Source: Roseivirga pacifica
Lineage (GTDB): Bacteria > Bacteroidota > Bacteroidia > Cytophagales > Cyclobacteriaceae
DNA: 64,000 bases
Reading direction: 5' to 3'
Assembly: GCF_900111145.1 (NCBI RefSeq)
Contig: NZ_FOIR01000002.1
Location: 744,001-808,000 of the forward strand
Of the stretch, positions 1 to 8,343 are shown piece by piece. The stretch's first letter is position 1. The number at the start of each line of letters is the position of its first letter. The translations under genes and the position numbers were made by a program. The notes beneath the pieces were generated by a model. The model saw only the letters and a list, made by a program, of their open reading frames with translations, was not told where the DNA came from and searched no databases.

Positions 1-1301
1 TCCTTTTCACCCAAATCTGCATAAATCTCGAAAGCCTTTATGCGCTGACCAAGCGGAACATATTCCTGCAACATCAGTCTGTTAAAAGTTACGGGGTTAT
101 CAAAAGTGAGCAAAAAGGTAGCCTCAGTTACACCATCTTCTGTCGCCCAATAGGTGTCGTTCGAATCGTCTACAGCCAAGCTTGGTTCAAAGCCTTTGCC
201 ACGCAAATCCTTAGCAGACGCAGAACCTTGTTTCACTAGATTAACGCTAAATGTTGCATCCAACGTAGCCTTTAACTCCATCAAAGCAGCGCTATCGGCT
301 TCGTGCACCAAACCTCTCCTGTCAACCGGTAGGTTCAGCAGCAAGTTGCCATTTCTACCTACCGACTTGTAGTAAATATCGAGCAGGTGAGATAGTGACT
401 TTACCGAAGTATCCTGGCTTGCGTGGTAGTACCATCCCGGACGAATAGACACATCGCACTCGGCTGGCACCCAGTCCGTACCATCTTCTTGCCCCACAGG
501 TAAAAACTCATAAGGTCCTATACCGGGAGCAAACTCCGCCTTATTCAGTGTAGACCAGTTGGTTTCTCCGGCAAATCCGTTTTCGTTGCCCACCCAGCGT
601 ACATCTGGTCCGCCATCGCTAAAGATCACGATATTCGGCTGCAGCGATTTGGCCAAAGCAAAGGTGCTGTCCCAATCGTAATAAGTTTCTCTATCCACAT
701 TGCGCGTTTCATTGGCACCACCGTAGTAGCCATCGCCACCGTTGGCGCCATCTACCCAAAACTCGAACACCTCACCATAATTAGTGAGCAGTTCCTTCAT
801 TTGGTTGCGGTAATAAGTTATATACTCAGGCTTTCCGTACTCCGCGTGGTTTCTATCCCAAGGAGAAAGATAAAGCCCTAATTTCAGTCCATACTCTTTA
901 CAAGCAGCGGCCAATTCGGCCACCACATCACCTTGACCATTCTTCCAAGGGCTATTTTTAACAGAATGCTCTGTAAACTCAGAAGGCCAAAGCGCAAAAC
1001 CATCGTGATGTTTGGCTGTAAGGATAATGCCCTTCATGCCAGCTTCCTTCACAATGCGCGCCCATTGGCGCGTATCCAATGCAGAAGGGTTGAAACTGCT
1101 TGGCGGCTCATCGCCCATGCCCCACTCCATATCCGTAAACGTGTTCATATTGAAATGCACAAAAGCATAATACTGCATTTCTTGCCACTCCATTTGTTGG
1201 GCAGTTGGCAAAGCACCAATTGGCTCTGGCGGAGCAGCAGGCTGCTCTTTACAAGCAAAAAATAGTAGTCCGATAGCGGCTATTAATAAGTAGTTTCTCA
1301 T
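1..1301 (-). CDS. Alpha-L-fucosidase, GH29, lipoprotein (3' end cut by window edge)
   Basis: Reverse-strand reading frame open from an ATG at 1301 to the window edge (433 residues seen). The N-terminus is a lipoprotein signal with lipobox ending FFAC (Cys17), so the enzyme is probably anchored in the outer membrane or periplasm. The GH29 core follows: an early HFNMNTF segment, TAKHHDGFALW, and FWVDGANG, whose Asp184 is the expected catalytic nucleophile of the family. From about residue 360 the sequence (NLLLNLPVDRRG, then SLAVDDSNDTYW) runs into an F5/8 type C/CBM32-like carbohydrate-binding module that is cut off. Expected role is release of terminal L-fucose from algal or host glycans. The family assignment is firm; the exact linkage specificity cannot be read from the sequence. 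Confidence 0.93.
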   Translation of the reverse strand, partial: MRNYLLIAAIGLLFFACKEQPAAPPEPIGALPTAQQMEWQEMQYYAFVHFNMNTFTDMEWGMGDEPPSSFNPSALDTRQWARIVKEAGMKGIILTAKHHDGFALWPSEFTEHSVKNSPWKNGQGDVVAELAAACKEYGLKLGLYLSPWDRNHAEYGKPEYITYYRNQMKELLTNYGEVFEFWVDGANGGDGYYGGANETRNVDRETYYDWDSTFALAKSLQPNIVIFSDGGPDVRWVGNENGFAGETNWSTLNKAEFAPGIGPYEFLPVGQEDGTDWVPAECDVSIRPGWYYHASQDTSVKSLSHLLDIYYKSVGRNGNLLLNLPVDRRGLVHEADSAALMELKATLDATFSVNLVKQGSASAKDLRGKGFEPSLAVDDSNDTYWATEDGVTEATFLLTFDNPVTFNRLMLQEYVPLGQRIKAFEIYADLGEK

Positions 1302-1999
1302 TTGTAAGGTTTAAGCTCCCCGAAGATAATCATTATAGTGAATTGATTGATCTGTACGATACTGTAGTGCAGGAAACATTGGCATCCCTTTTAGGGACTG
1401 AGGGGTGGTTTAGTTCGTAGTTCAAAGTCAGAGAACCGCAAGAGCCCACGTACACCGTCATTCTGAGGAAATTCATGAGCCATTAGGCGAATGAGTGACC
1501 GAAAGCCCCCCCAACATATTGCACCATTGCTGACTATCAGTTAAACAGAAATCAAAGGGCTGCTCATAGTATCAAGTGGTTTGACCACTCAAGCCAATAG
1601 GTTCTGCACTCAAATGGATTATGAAAGAGCATAAAGGTGACCTTACCTTAAACTTAGCTTGGAAGAGGTTACTAATTTTTAGCATTTATTTTTTGAGGAG
1701 ACTTCCGAAATAACGACCAAAATTGATGGCATGTTAATCAAAATGAAAATATGCGGAACTTTATAAAAACCGATACCATACCAATTTTAAAAGTTGATTA
1801 TTGCGGAATTATTTAGGAAGTTCCACATATAAACGAGTTGTGCTTCATGCGAAAAAAGCCAGCCGCACAGTCAAGCACATTTGCTTGCCCCAATGCTAAA
1901 GGCTGACGCTTTGCAAGCAAAAGAGACTGTTTTTTAGCCAGCGCACAGACGAAGAAACAGAATGATAAAACTAAATTTGACGATGACAAAAAATACAAA
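1302..1999. other. Non-coding stretch before the restriction island
   Basis: About 700 bases with no convincing gene on either strand. It begins with the upstream region of the fucosidase gene, includes a CGTCATTCTGA sequence at 1456-1466 that resembles one arm of the REP-like elements found at 57073-57150, and ends with an imperfect inverted repeat (1749-1830). From about 1831 to 1960 the sequence carries motifs (GCCAGCCGCAC, CAAGCAC) that resemble those behind the res gene near 7520-7560, suggesting that both ends of the restriction island share related non-coding DNA. Confidence 0.5.
1749..1830. repeat. Imperfect 13-bp inverted repeat at left edge of accessory island
   Basis: ATATGCGGAACTT at 1749-1761 and AAGTTCCACATAT at 1818-1830 are inverted copies with 12 of 13 matches, separated by 56 bases. 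The right arm is followed by TAAACGAGTTGTG. It lies just upstream of the 5'-nucleotidase/mod/res genes and may mark a recombination boundary or an attachment-like site; that role is inference. Confidence 0.5.
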
Positions 2000-2959
2000 A
2001 TGCCAGTAGATTTTTCGGACATATTAGTAGTCGGAGTTTCAAGCCGTTCACTTTTCAATCTTGAGAAGGAAAATGAAATATTCGAAACGGAAGGAATAAC
2101 AGGCTATCGCAAGTTTCAACTTGAACACGAAGACGAGCCACTTGAACCAGGAACCGCATTTTATTTGGTTCAAAGTTTACTGCATCTAAATCAAAACGCT
2201 AAAAAGAGAATCGTTGAAGTAGTTGTCATGTCTCGCAATAGCCCTGAGACAGGTGTGAGAATCATGAAATCTGTTCACAAATACGAGCTTGATATTACAA
2301 GAATGGCATTTAGTGGTGGAGAACCATTATCACCTTACATTGATGCTTTTGACATTAACCTATTCCTTAGCAAGGATTTGAAAGATGTGCAAACGGTAAT
2401 TGATTCCCAGAAAAGTCCTGCTGCATTCATTTACGAGCCACCATCCGAATTTAAACCTACAGATAGCCGTGTAAAAATGGCGTTTGATGCAGATGCTGTT
2501 TTGTTTTCGGACGAATCTGAACACAGGTACAAGACGGAAGGAATCGAAGCATTTCATAAGTATGAACAGGAACACGAAGATGATCCACTGACTGAAGGGC
2601 CATTTGCTAAGTTGCTGATTAAACTTTCCAAAATTCAGGAAGAACTCCCTGAATCCGTAGAACTTTCACCTTTAAGATTGGCAATTGTTACCGCCAGGAA
2701 TGCTCCTTCACACATGAGAGTTATTAAAACCCTTAGAAAATGGGGTGTTTATGTTGATGAAGCCTACTTTTTAGGTGGACTTTCAAAAGATAATGTTCTC
2801 AAGGCATTTGGTGCTCACATCTTCTTTGACGACCAAGAAGTACACCTGACCGATTCATCAAAGTTTGTTCCTTCGGGAAAAGTGCCTTATGCTTCTGATT
2901 CTCCTTTGCAAAAATTAAATTCAAAATCAAAATTGACCAAGCCAAAAGACGATAAATGA
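2000..2959 (+). CDS. Cytosolic 5'-nucleotidase family protein (PF06189-like)
   Basis: 319 residues resembling the cytosolic 5'-nucleotidase I family, which dephosphorylates nucleoside monophosphates such as AMP. Family-like segments visible are ILVVGVSSRSLF near the start, VVVMSRNSPETG around residue 75, AFDADAVLFSDESE around 160, VTARNAPSHMRV around 230 and HIFFDDQEVH near 275. The protein contains an internal duplication: FETEGITGYRKF...EHEDEPL early and YKTEGIEAFHKY...EHEDDPL in the middle. Its stop overlaps the start of the type III methyltransferase gene by 4 bases (ATGA), so it is translated as the first cistron of that operon. No in-frame ATG lies upstream before a stop. A role in defence (nucleotide depletion or signalling) is inference from context only. 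Confidence 0.8.
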   Translation: MPVDFSDILVVGVSSRSLFNLEKENEIFETEGITGYRKFQLEHEDEPLEPGTAFYLVQSLLHLNQNAKKRIVEVVVMSRNSPETGVRIMKSVHKYELDITRMAFSGGEPLSPYIDAFDINLFLSKDLKDVQTVIDSQKSPAAFIYEPPSEFKPTDSRVKMAFDADAVLFSDESEHRYKTEGIEAFHKYEQEHEDDPLTEGPFAKLLIKLSKIQEELPESVELSPLRLAIVTARNAPSHMRVIKTLRKWGVYVDEAYFLGGLSKDNVLKAFGAHIFFDDQEVHLTDSSKFVPSGKVPYASDSPLQKLNSKSKLTKPKDDK

Positions 2960-4968
2960 AATTATACGAAACACTCGAAAAGCAACTAAAGAAAGAACCC
3001 AATTTTGTAACCGATGACGGAGAATTGAAAAAATGGGTAGTGCTAAACAAAGCCCAGAATTTTGATAAAGAACTCATAGGTTTGCTGCTCGACAATGCTG
3101 ACTTGAAAGAGAAGTTTTTTGTGAAGGTTAAAGACACCTTGGTTTTTAACCAAAATCTGTTCAGCCAATTCTTGGAACAGAAGAACTATCTGAACGACAG
3201 CTATACCCAATATAAAAACAAGGTTGGACTGACCATTGACGGAAAATATCTAAAACAACGCAACGAAGTGGCTTTGGTATGGCCTTTTAAAGACTGCATA
3301 TTGGAAGGCGGACAAAGCCGTGAAGAACAAAACCGTGAAGAAATTTTCTTTAATGAAGTGTTGGCACAAGATGAAATTACCCAGCTGCTTGAACTTAAAG
3401 TGCTGAGCAATGCTAAACGCATTGATAAAAACGGAGAAAAACCTTTGGAAGGGTTTAACAGAGACGCTGAGCTTAACAAGAAACGTGGTTTACCCGAAGA
3501 TACTATCACAGACAACCTGATTATCAAAGGAAATAACCTTTTGGCTTTGCATTCACTCAAAGAAGAGTTTGCAGGGAAGGTTAAGCTTATTTACATCGAT
3601 CCTCCTTACAATACAGGTAACGATAGTTTTCGATACAATGATAATTTCAATCATTCTACATGGCTTACTTTCATGAAGAATAGATTATCCGTTGCTCAAT
3701 CACTCCTGACAAAAGATGGTGTGATTTTTATTAATGTTGATGACAAAGAATATTCCTATTTAAAAGTTGTCTGTGATGATGTTTTTGGCAGGGAGAACTT
3801 TTTAAATGTGATCGCTGTCAAAACTTCAGACCCGTCAGGACATAAAACTGTTAACCCCTCACCTTATTCTCAAACAGAATACATCCTACTTTATGCTAAA
3901 CATAAACAGTCATATAATTATGAGATACAGTATGTAGCATCTGAATATGATTCGGGCTATAATCAGCTTATTTTAAATTATGAAGATGATTTTTCAAGTT
4001 GGGAGATTGTTGGTTTGTTTGACTACTTGGCAAAAGAAAATGGCTATAAGGATACTCGGGATGCCAATAAAAAATTAGGACATGATGCTTTTAAAAGTAT
4101 CGTTGCAAAATATGCTCTTGAAAATAGAGAAAGAGTATTTCAGGCTACAGCCATTGCCAATGATGCAGCAAAAGAAATAGTAGAAATTCGAGATAAATCA
4201 AAAGATAATTCAGGTAAGATTTACAAAGTTGAACGAGATAAGGATGATATTTTCATAAAGGATGGACGTCAAATCTATTTCTACTCCAATAAGGTTAGAG
4301 AAATTGACGGTGAAGAAACACCTTCTAAACCGCTGACAAATCTATGGGCTGACATTCCCTATAATGGCATATCAAAAGAAGGTGGTGTTAAACTAAAGAA
4401 CGGCAAAAAGCCTGAAAAACTACTAAGACGGATAATTGAAATTAGTACTGATGAAGATGATATCGTCTTAGATTATCATTTAGGAAGTGGTACATCTTGC
4501 GCAGTTGCGCATAAGTTAGGACGTCAGTTTATCGGTGTTGAGCAATTGGATTATGGGAAAAATGACAGTACGGTTCGCTTGAAGAACGTAATCAATGGAG
4601 ATACAACAGGTATTTCAAAAGTAATTGATTGGAAAGGTGGCGGATCATTTATATATCTAGAACTCAAGAAATATAACCAGATTTTCATCGACCAAATCGA
4701 AGAAGCAAAAGACACGAAAGCACTTCAAGAAATTTGGAAGCAAATGAAAGAGAAGAGTTTCTTGGATTACAATGTGGATATTCAAGAACAAGAAAAGAAT
4801 TTGGAAGCGTTCAAGGCAGATTCACTCGAAAATCAAAAGCAACTATTGCTCAAGCTGCTAGACTTAAATCAGCTTTATGTAAATCTATCTTCAATCGATG
4901 ACAAAAACCTTGAATGCACAGATGAAGAAAAAGCAATAACCAAAGATTTTTACCAAATAAAAGATTAA
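2956..4968 (+). CDS. mod: Type III restriction-modification system methyltransferase subunit
   Basis: 670-residue adenine-specific DNA methyltransferase of the beta class: catalytic motif IV DPPY at residues 215-218 (in IYIDPPYNTG) precedes the SAM-binding motif I, DYHLGSGTS at 506-514, which is a slightly divergent form of the usual D-F/P-F-x-GSGT. The central part (about 290-450) is the expected variable target-recognition region. In type III systems Mod recognises an asymmetric site, methylates one strand and is needed by Res for cleavage. It overlaps the upstream 5'-nucleotidase gene by 4 bases and is followed by res after 4 bases, so the three are one operon. The operon is visibly AT-richer than its flanks, in keeping with horizontal transfer. 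Confidence 0.95.
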   Translation: MKLYETLEKQLKKEPNFVTDDGELKKWVVLNKAQNFDKELIGLLLDNADLKEKFFVKVKDTLVFNQNLFSQFLEQKNYLNDSYTQYKNKVGLTIDGKYLKQRNEVALVWPFKDCILEGGQSREEQNREEIFFNEVLAQDEITQLLELKVLSNAKRIDKNGEKPLEGFNRDAELNKKRGLPEDTITDNLIIKGNNLLALHSLKEEFAGKVKLIYIDPPYNTGNDSFRYNDNFNHSTWLTFMKNRLSVAQSLLTKDGVIFINVDDKEYSYLKVVCDDVFGRENFLNVIAVKTSDPSGHKTVNPSPYSQTEYILLYAKHKQSYNYEIQYVASEYDSGYNQLILNYEDDFSSWEIVGLFDYLAKENGYKDTRDANKKLGHDAFKSIVAKYALENRERVFQATAIANDAAKEIVEIRDKSKDNSGKIYKVERDKDDIFIKDGRQIYFYSNKVREIDGEETPSKPLTNLWADIPYNGISKEGGVKLKNGKKPEKLLRRIIEISTDEDDIVLDYHLGSGTSCAVAHKLGRQFIGVEQLDYGKNDSTVRLKNVINGDTTGISKVIDWKGGGSFIYLELKKYNQIFIDQIEEAKDTKALQEIWKQMKEKSFLDYNVDIQEQEKNLEAFKADSLENQKQLLLKLLDLNQLYVNLSSIDDKNLECTDEEKAITKDFYQIKD

Positions 4969-4972
4969 ACAA

Positions 4973-7504
4973 ATGGCATTTCTCTATGAAATATTCAACA
5001 ACCCATTTGCGAGAAAGGCTTTAGCACAAGTACCTATTCCAAATGGAATTAGCGATAATTTAAAATACAGCATTCGTACTTATCAGGAAGAAGCATTTAA
5101 GCGCTACCTATACACAGAGCAGGAAGATTTTGACGAAAAACCAAAAAAGCCATTACACTTGCTTTACAACATGGCTACAGGTAGTGGTAAAACGATGGTG
5201 ATGGCAGGCTTAATCTTGCATCTATATGAACAAGGTTATCGCAACTTCCTGTTTTTCGTTAACAGCAATAACATTATTCAGAAAACCAAGGAGAACTTTC
5301 TCAATCCGCAAGCTTCAAAGTACCTCTTCACTGACAAGATCGTCATTAACGGCAAAGAAGTATTGATTAAGGAGATCGACAACTTTGATGAAGCCGATGA
5401 CAGAAATATCAACATCAAGTTTGTTTCCATTCAGATGCTTACTTCAGGCTTGCTCCTGAATGTTCGAGAAAATGGATTGAGCTTTGAAGATTTTGAAGAC
5501 CGTAAATTGGTTTTGATTGGCGATGAAGCCCACCACAATAACGCAGATGTTTGGGGTGATTTAGTGGAGAAAATCCACCAGATGAATTTTGAAAACATCC
5601 TTTTAGAATTTACAGCCACTTTAGATTATGAAAGTCAAAAGATTGTTGAGAAGTATCAGGATAAGGTCATTTATAAATACGACCTTGCCCAGTTCAGACT
5701 TGACAAATATTCCAAAGAAATCAATCTGATTCGCTCGCTTTATGATGAGCAGGAACGGATTATCCAAGCCTTAATACTTAATCTTTATCGACAGGAATTA
5801 GCTACATCACACAATGTGAATCTTAAGCCTGTTATTCTCTTTAAGGCAAAGCGAACCATAGCGGAATCAGAACAGAACAAAGCCAATTTTCACAAGCTTA
5901 TTGAGAACTTCTCAGAAGGTCAGATCGAAAAAATTCAGAAAACTTCAACAGTCGGTATCGTTCAAAAGGCGTTTGAGTTTTTCGAACAAAACGGAATATC
6001 AAACACGGAAATCGTAAAGCGCATCCAATCTAATTTCAGAGAAGAAAATTGTCTAAGCGCCAACAATGATAAAGAAGCGGAGAAAAACCAAATCCTACTG
6101 AATACGCTTGAAGATGAAAACAATCCGATACGAGCCATTTTTGCAGTTCAAAAGCTCAACGAAGGTTGGGACGTACTCAACCTCTTCGATATTGTTCGCC
6201 TTTATGATGGCCGTGACGGTCGTGCAGGAAACCCAGGGAAAACCACTTTATCGGAAGCTCAATTAATTGGTCGTGGAGCACGGTATTATCCATTCACCAT
6301 TGAAGACGGTCAGGACAAGTTTACCCGAAAATTTGATGATGACGTTTCCAATGACTTAAAAACGTTGGAAGAACTCTACTATCACACCAAAGAAGACAGC
6401 AAATACATTTCTGAATTGAAGAAAGCCCTTGTTGATTCAGGTATTTATGAAGATGATGAGAATTTGGTGAAGAAGCAACTCACCTTGAAATTTGAGTTTA
6501 AGGAAACCGACTTTTATCGAGATGGTCAGGTTTTCTTCAATAAGAAAATACCCAAGAGTTTTGACAACGTAAAGTCATTTGCAGATTTAGGAGTAGCTAA
6601 ACAAAACCATCGTCACACACTTTCATCAGGTGTTGGTAGTATGTCTCGTGGTTTTGGAGATAGTGATACTTCTTCTTCGGTAGAAGCTTCTATTAAACCA
6701 ATTGATGTAAAACTTGTGGATATTCCAAAACATACAATTCGATTCGCATTAAGTCGGTTTCCGTTTTTCCATTTTGACCATTTGACCAAATTTTTCCCAA
6801 ACATTGAGTCGCTATCCGACTTCATAGACGGGGAAGACTATTTAGCAGGATTAGAGATAACTTTCCGCGGAACACCTGATCGAGTAAAGACCATCAGCAA
6901 TTTCGATTATTTGCAAGCTTTGAGCGGACTATTGCAAAGTATCGAATCGGAAATCAAGAATAGCTCTACCGAATACGAAGGTTCAAACTACATCAAAAAA
7001 CCTGTTCACGAAGTATTCAAGGACAAAGAGATCAGAGTAAACAAATACGATGAACGTGCCAATGGACAAGAAGACTTAGTAGCAAATGAACCTTGGTATG
7101 TTTACAATGCCAACTACGGAACATCAGAAGAAAAGCAGTTCGTTGAACTCTTCTCTAGACGCTTTGAAGGACTGAATCAAAAGTTTGAGAATATCTATCT
7201 GATTCGCAACGAGCGAGAATTAAAAATCTTCGACAAGCAAGGCCGAGCCTTTGAACCTGACTTTCTATTGTTCTGTAAACAACGAGATGGCGATCAATTG
7301 ACTTTTCAAGTCTTCATAGAACCAAAAGGAAACGGTTTTATCGCTAAAGACAAATGGAAAGAAGACTTTTTGGAAGAAATAAGGACTGAAAAGAAAACCA
7401 TCGAAATACACACAGACAAGTATTTGATAACTGCGGTTCCGTTTTACAACTACGCGAATGAAAATGAATTCAAGACAACCTTGGAAAGCACATTAAACGA
7501 ATAG
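4973..7504 (+). CDS. res: Type III restriction endonuclease subunit
   Basis: 843-residue superfamily 2 helicase-nuclease. Walker A ATGSGKT is at residues 68-74, the DEAH box (GDEAHHN) at 184-187, and helicase motif VI-like LIGRGARYYPF around 430. The C-terminal nuclease has a PD-(D/E)xK layout: P762-D763 in FEPDFLLF and E783-x-K785 in FIEPKGNG. All catalytic elements appear intact, so the enzyme should be active. It pairs with the adjacent Mod to form the ATP-dependent complex that translocates or slides between two inversely oriented sites and cuts downstream. It starts 4 bases after mod. Its 3' side is followed by about 270 bases of non-coding DNA with an attC-like repeat. Confidence 0.95.
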   Translation: MAFLYEIFNNPFARKALAQVPIPNGISDNLKYSIRTYQEEAFKRYLYTEQEDFDEKPKKPLHLLYNMATGSGKTMVMAGLILHLYEQGYRNFLFFVNSNNIIQKTKENFLNPQASKYLFTDKIVINGKEVLIKEIDNFDEADDRNINIKFVSIQMLTSGLLLNVRENGLSFEDFEDRKLVLIGDEAHHNNADVWGDLVEKIHQMNFENILLEFTATLDYESQKIVEKYQDKVIYKYDLAQFRLDKYSKEINLIRSLYDEQERIIQALILNLYRQELATSHNVNLKPVILFKAKRTIAESEQNKANFHKLIENFSEGQIEKIQKTSTVGIVQKAFEFFEQNGISNTEIVKRIQSNFREENCLSANNDKEAEKNQILLNTLEDENNPIRAIFAVQKLNEGWDVLNLFDIVRLYDGRDGRAGNPGKTTLSEAQLIGRGARYYPFTIEDGQDKFTRKFDDDVSNDLKTLEELYYHTKEDSKYISELKKALVDSGIYEDDENLVKKQLTLKFEFKETDFYRDGQVFFNKKIPKSFDNVKSFADLGVAKQNHRHTLSSGVGSMSRGFGDSDTSSSVEASIKPIDVKLVDIPKHTIRFALSRFPFFHFDHLTKFFPNIESLSDFIDGEDYLAGLEITFRGTPDRVKTISNFDYLQALSGLLQSIESEIKNSSTEYEGSNYIKKPVHEVFKDKEIRVNKYDERANGQEDLVANEPWYVYNANYGTSEEKQFVELFSRRFEGLNQKFENIYLIRNERELKIFDKQGRAFEPDFLLFCKQRDGDQLTFQVFIEPKGNGFIAKDKWKEDFLEEIRTEKKTIEIHTDKYLITAVPFYNYANENEFKTTLESTLNE

Positions 7505-7604
7505 AAATGTCAACACTTCAAAGCCGCTCAAGCCAACCGCACCAGCCAAAGCTTGTCAAAGAGTGTGTCTTTCCCTACGCACGAACGAAAGAAAATAAAG
7601 CACG

Positions 7605-7740
7605 ATTGCCCAACAATGGCTATACGTAATGCGGGTTTAAGTGCTAATATGAAAGCAATTCCATTAAATAGACTAACTACTAAACGGAAAGTGAAGTGCC
7701 TTGAAATCCCGCACTACGCATAGCCGAGACCGTTGGCAAT
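7605..7740. repeat. attC-like imperfect inverted repeat (about 136 bp)
   Basis: The left arm (7605-7640) contains GGCTATACGTAATGCGGG and the right arm (7703-7740) contains CCCGCACTACGCATAGCC, its near-perfect reverse complement. The outer ends also pair: ATTGCCCAAC on the left against GTTGGCAAT on the right. Bulged and unpaired bases break the symmetry, and about 60 bases of loop separate the arms. This is the general architecture of integron attC recombination sites (left end GCCCAAC fits RYYYAAC; right end GTTGGCA fits GTTRRRY imperfectly). It precedes the DinB-family gene by 33 bases. No integrase is in the window. Confidence 0.55.
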
Positions 7741-7773
7741 AATGTAAAAACGATATCATCGAAAACAAACAAA

Positions 7774-8241
7774 ATGACTCAATCCGAACTCATAATTTTA
7801 AACTTTACAGAGATTAGGAGAAGAAGCATAAAACTTTGGAGTGGTCTTCCTGAGAGCTGTAATGATTGGAAACCTGATGAAAAAGCAATGACTGCCATAG
7901 AAATGGTAAGACATGTTTTGGAAGCTGACTATGGATGGAATTTGATAATCAATAATGGGAGCATTTCAAATTCTCAAACGCCCTGGAAAAACCGACCATT
8001 TATTAGCGTTACTGATGAACTTAAATTTGCTGCACCCTATAGAAATACGTTCTTAGAAAGCATTCGTCAGTTTTCGGATAAAGAATTAAACGAAAAAGAA
8101 ATTATTCACCCCGGAAATGGAGAAAAAAAATTACTTGGAAAATATTTACTACGAATTGGGTATCATGAATCTGTTCATGCAGGGCAATTTCTTTCATATT
8201 TGAGAGCAATGAAAATTACTCCCCCAGCGATATGGGACTAA
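7774..8241 (+). CDS. DinB-family putative metal-dependent protein
   Basis: 155-residue four-helix-bundle protein of the DinB/YfiT superfamily. The expected metal-binding histidines are present: His47 in MVRHVLEADYGW and His131/His135 in GYHESVHAGQF. Such proteins are often thiol-dependent transferases (bacillithiol or mycothiol S-transferases) or stress-linked proteins of unknown reaction; Bacteroidota homologues are common in accessory DNA. It is a single gene preceded by a large attC-like inverted repeat and followed at 8261 by a sequence resembling the repeat's left arm, so it has the layout of a gene cassette. Substrate is not predictable. Confidence 0.8.
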   Translation: MTQSELIILNFTEIRRRSIKLWSGLPESCNDWKPDEKAMTAIEMVRHVLEADYGWNLIINNGSISNSQTPWKNRPFISVTDELKFAAPYRNTFLESIRQFSDKELNEKEIIHPGNGEKKLLGKYLLRIGYHESVHAGQFLSYLRAMKITPPAIWD

Positions 8242-8260
8242 AAAACAAGAAACACTATGG

Positions 8261-8280
8261 CTAACATCGGCTATAGCAAA
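8261..8280. repeat. Partial copy of attC-like repeat arm
   Basis: CTAACATCGGCTATAGC closely resembles the left arm of the 7605-7740 element (CCAACAATGGCTATACG). It lies 20 bases after the DinB gene stop. No complete right arm follows, so this copy seems truncated. Confidence 0.4.
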
Positions 8281-8301
8281 GGCCATTCCCCCATCCAAAA
8301 C

Positions 8302-8326
8302 ACCCTGCTGGCTATGCCAACAGGGT
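8302..8326 (-). terminator. Intrinsic terminator of the permease operon
   Basis: ACCCTGCTGGC and GCCAACAGGGT form an 11-bp stem (one G-U) with a 3-base loop. On the reverse strand it is followed by GTTTT, so it terminates transcription of the two permease genes that end at 8344. Confidence 0.75.
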
Positions 8327-8343
8327 TTAAAAGTCAAACTATT

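Noticed and set aside
933-1265. Forward 110-residue reading frame
   Set aside because: It is the antisense shadow of the GH29 fucosidase gene, whose reverse frame has clear catalytic motifs.
1813-2058. Reverse-strand 81-residue reading frame
   Set aside because: Overlaps the 5'-nucleotidase start and non-coding repeat; no family resemblance.
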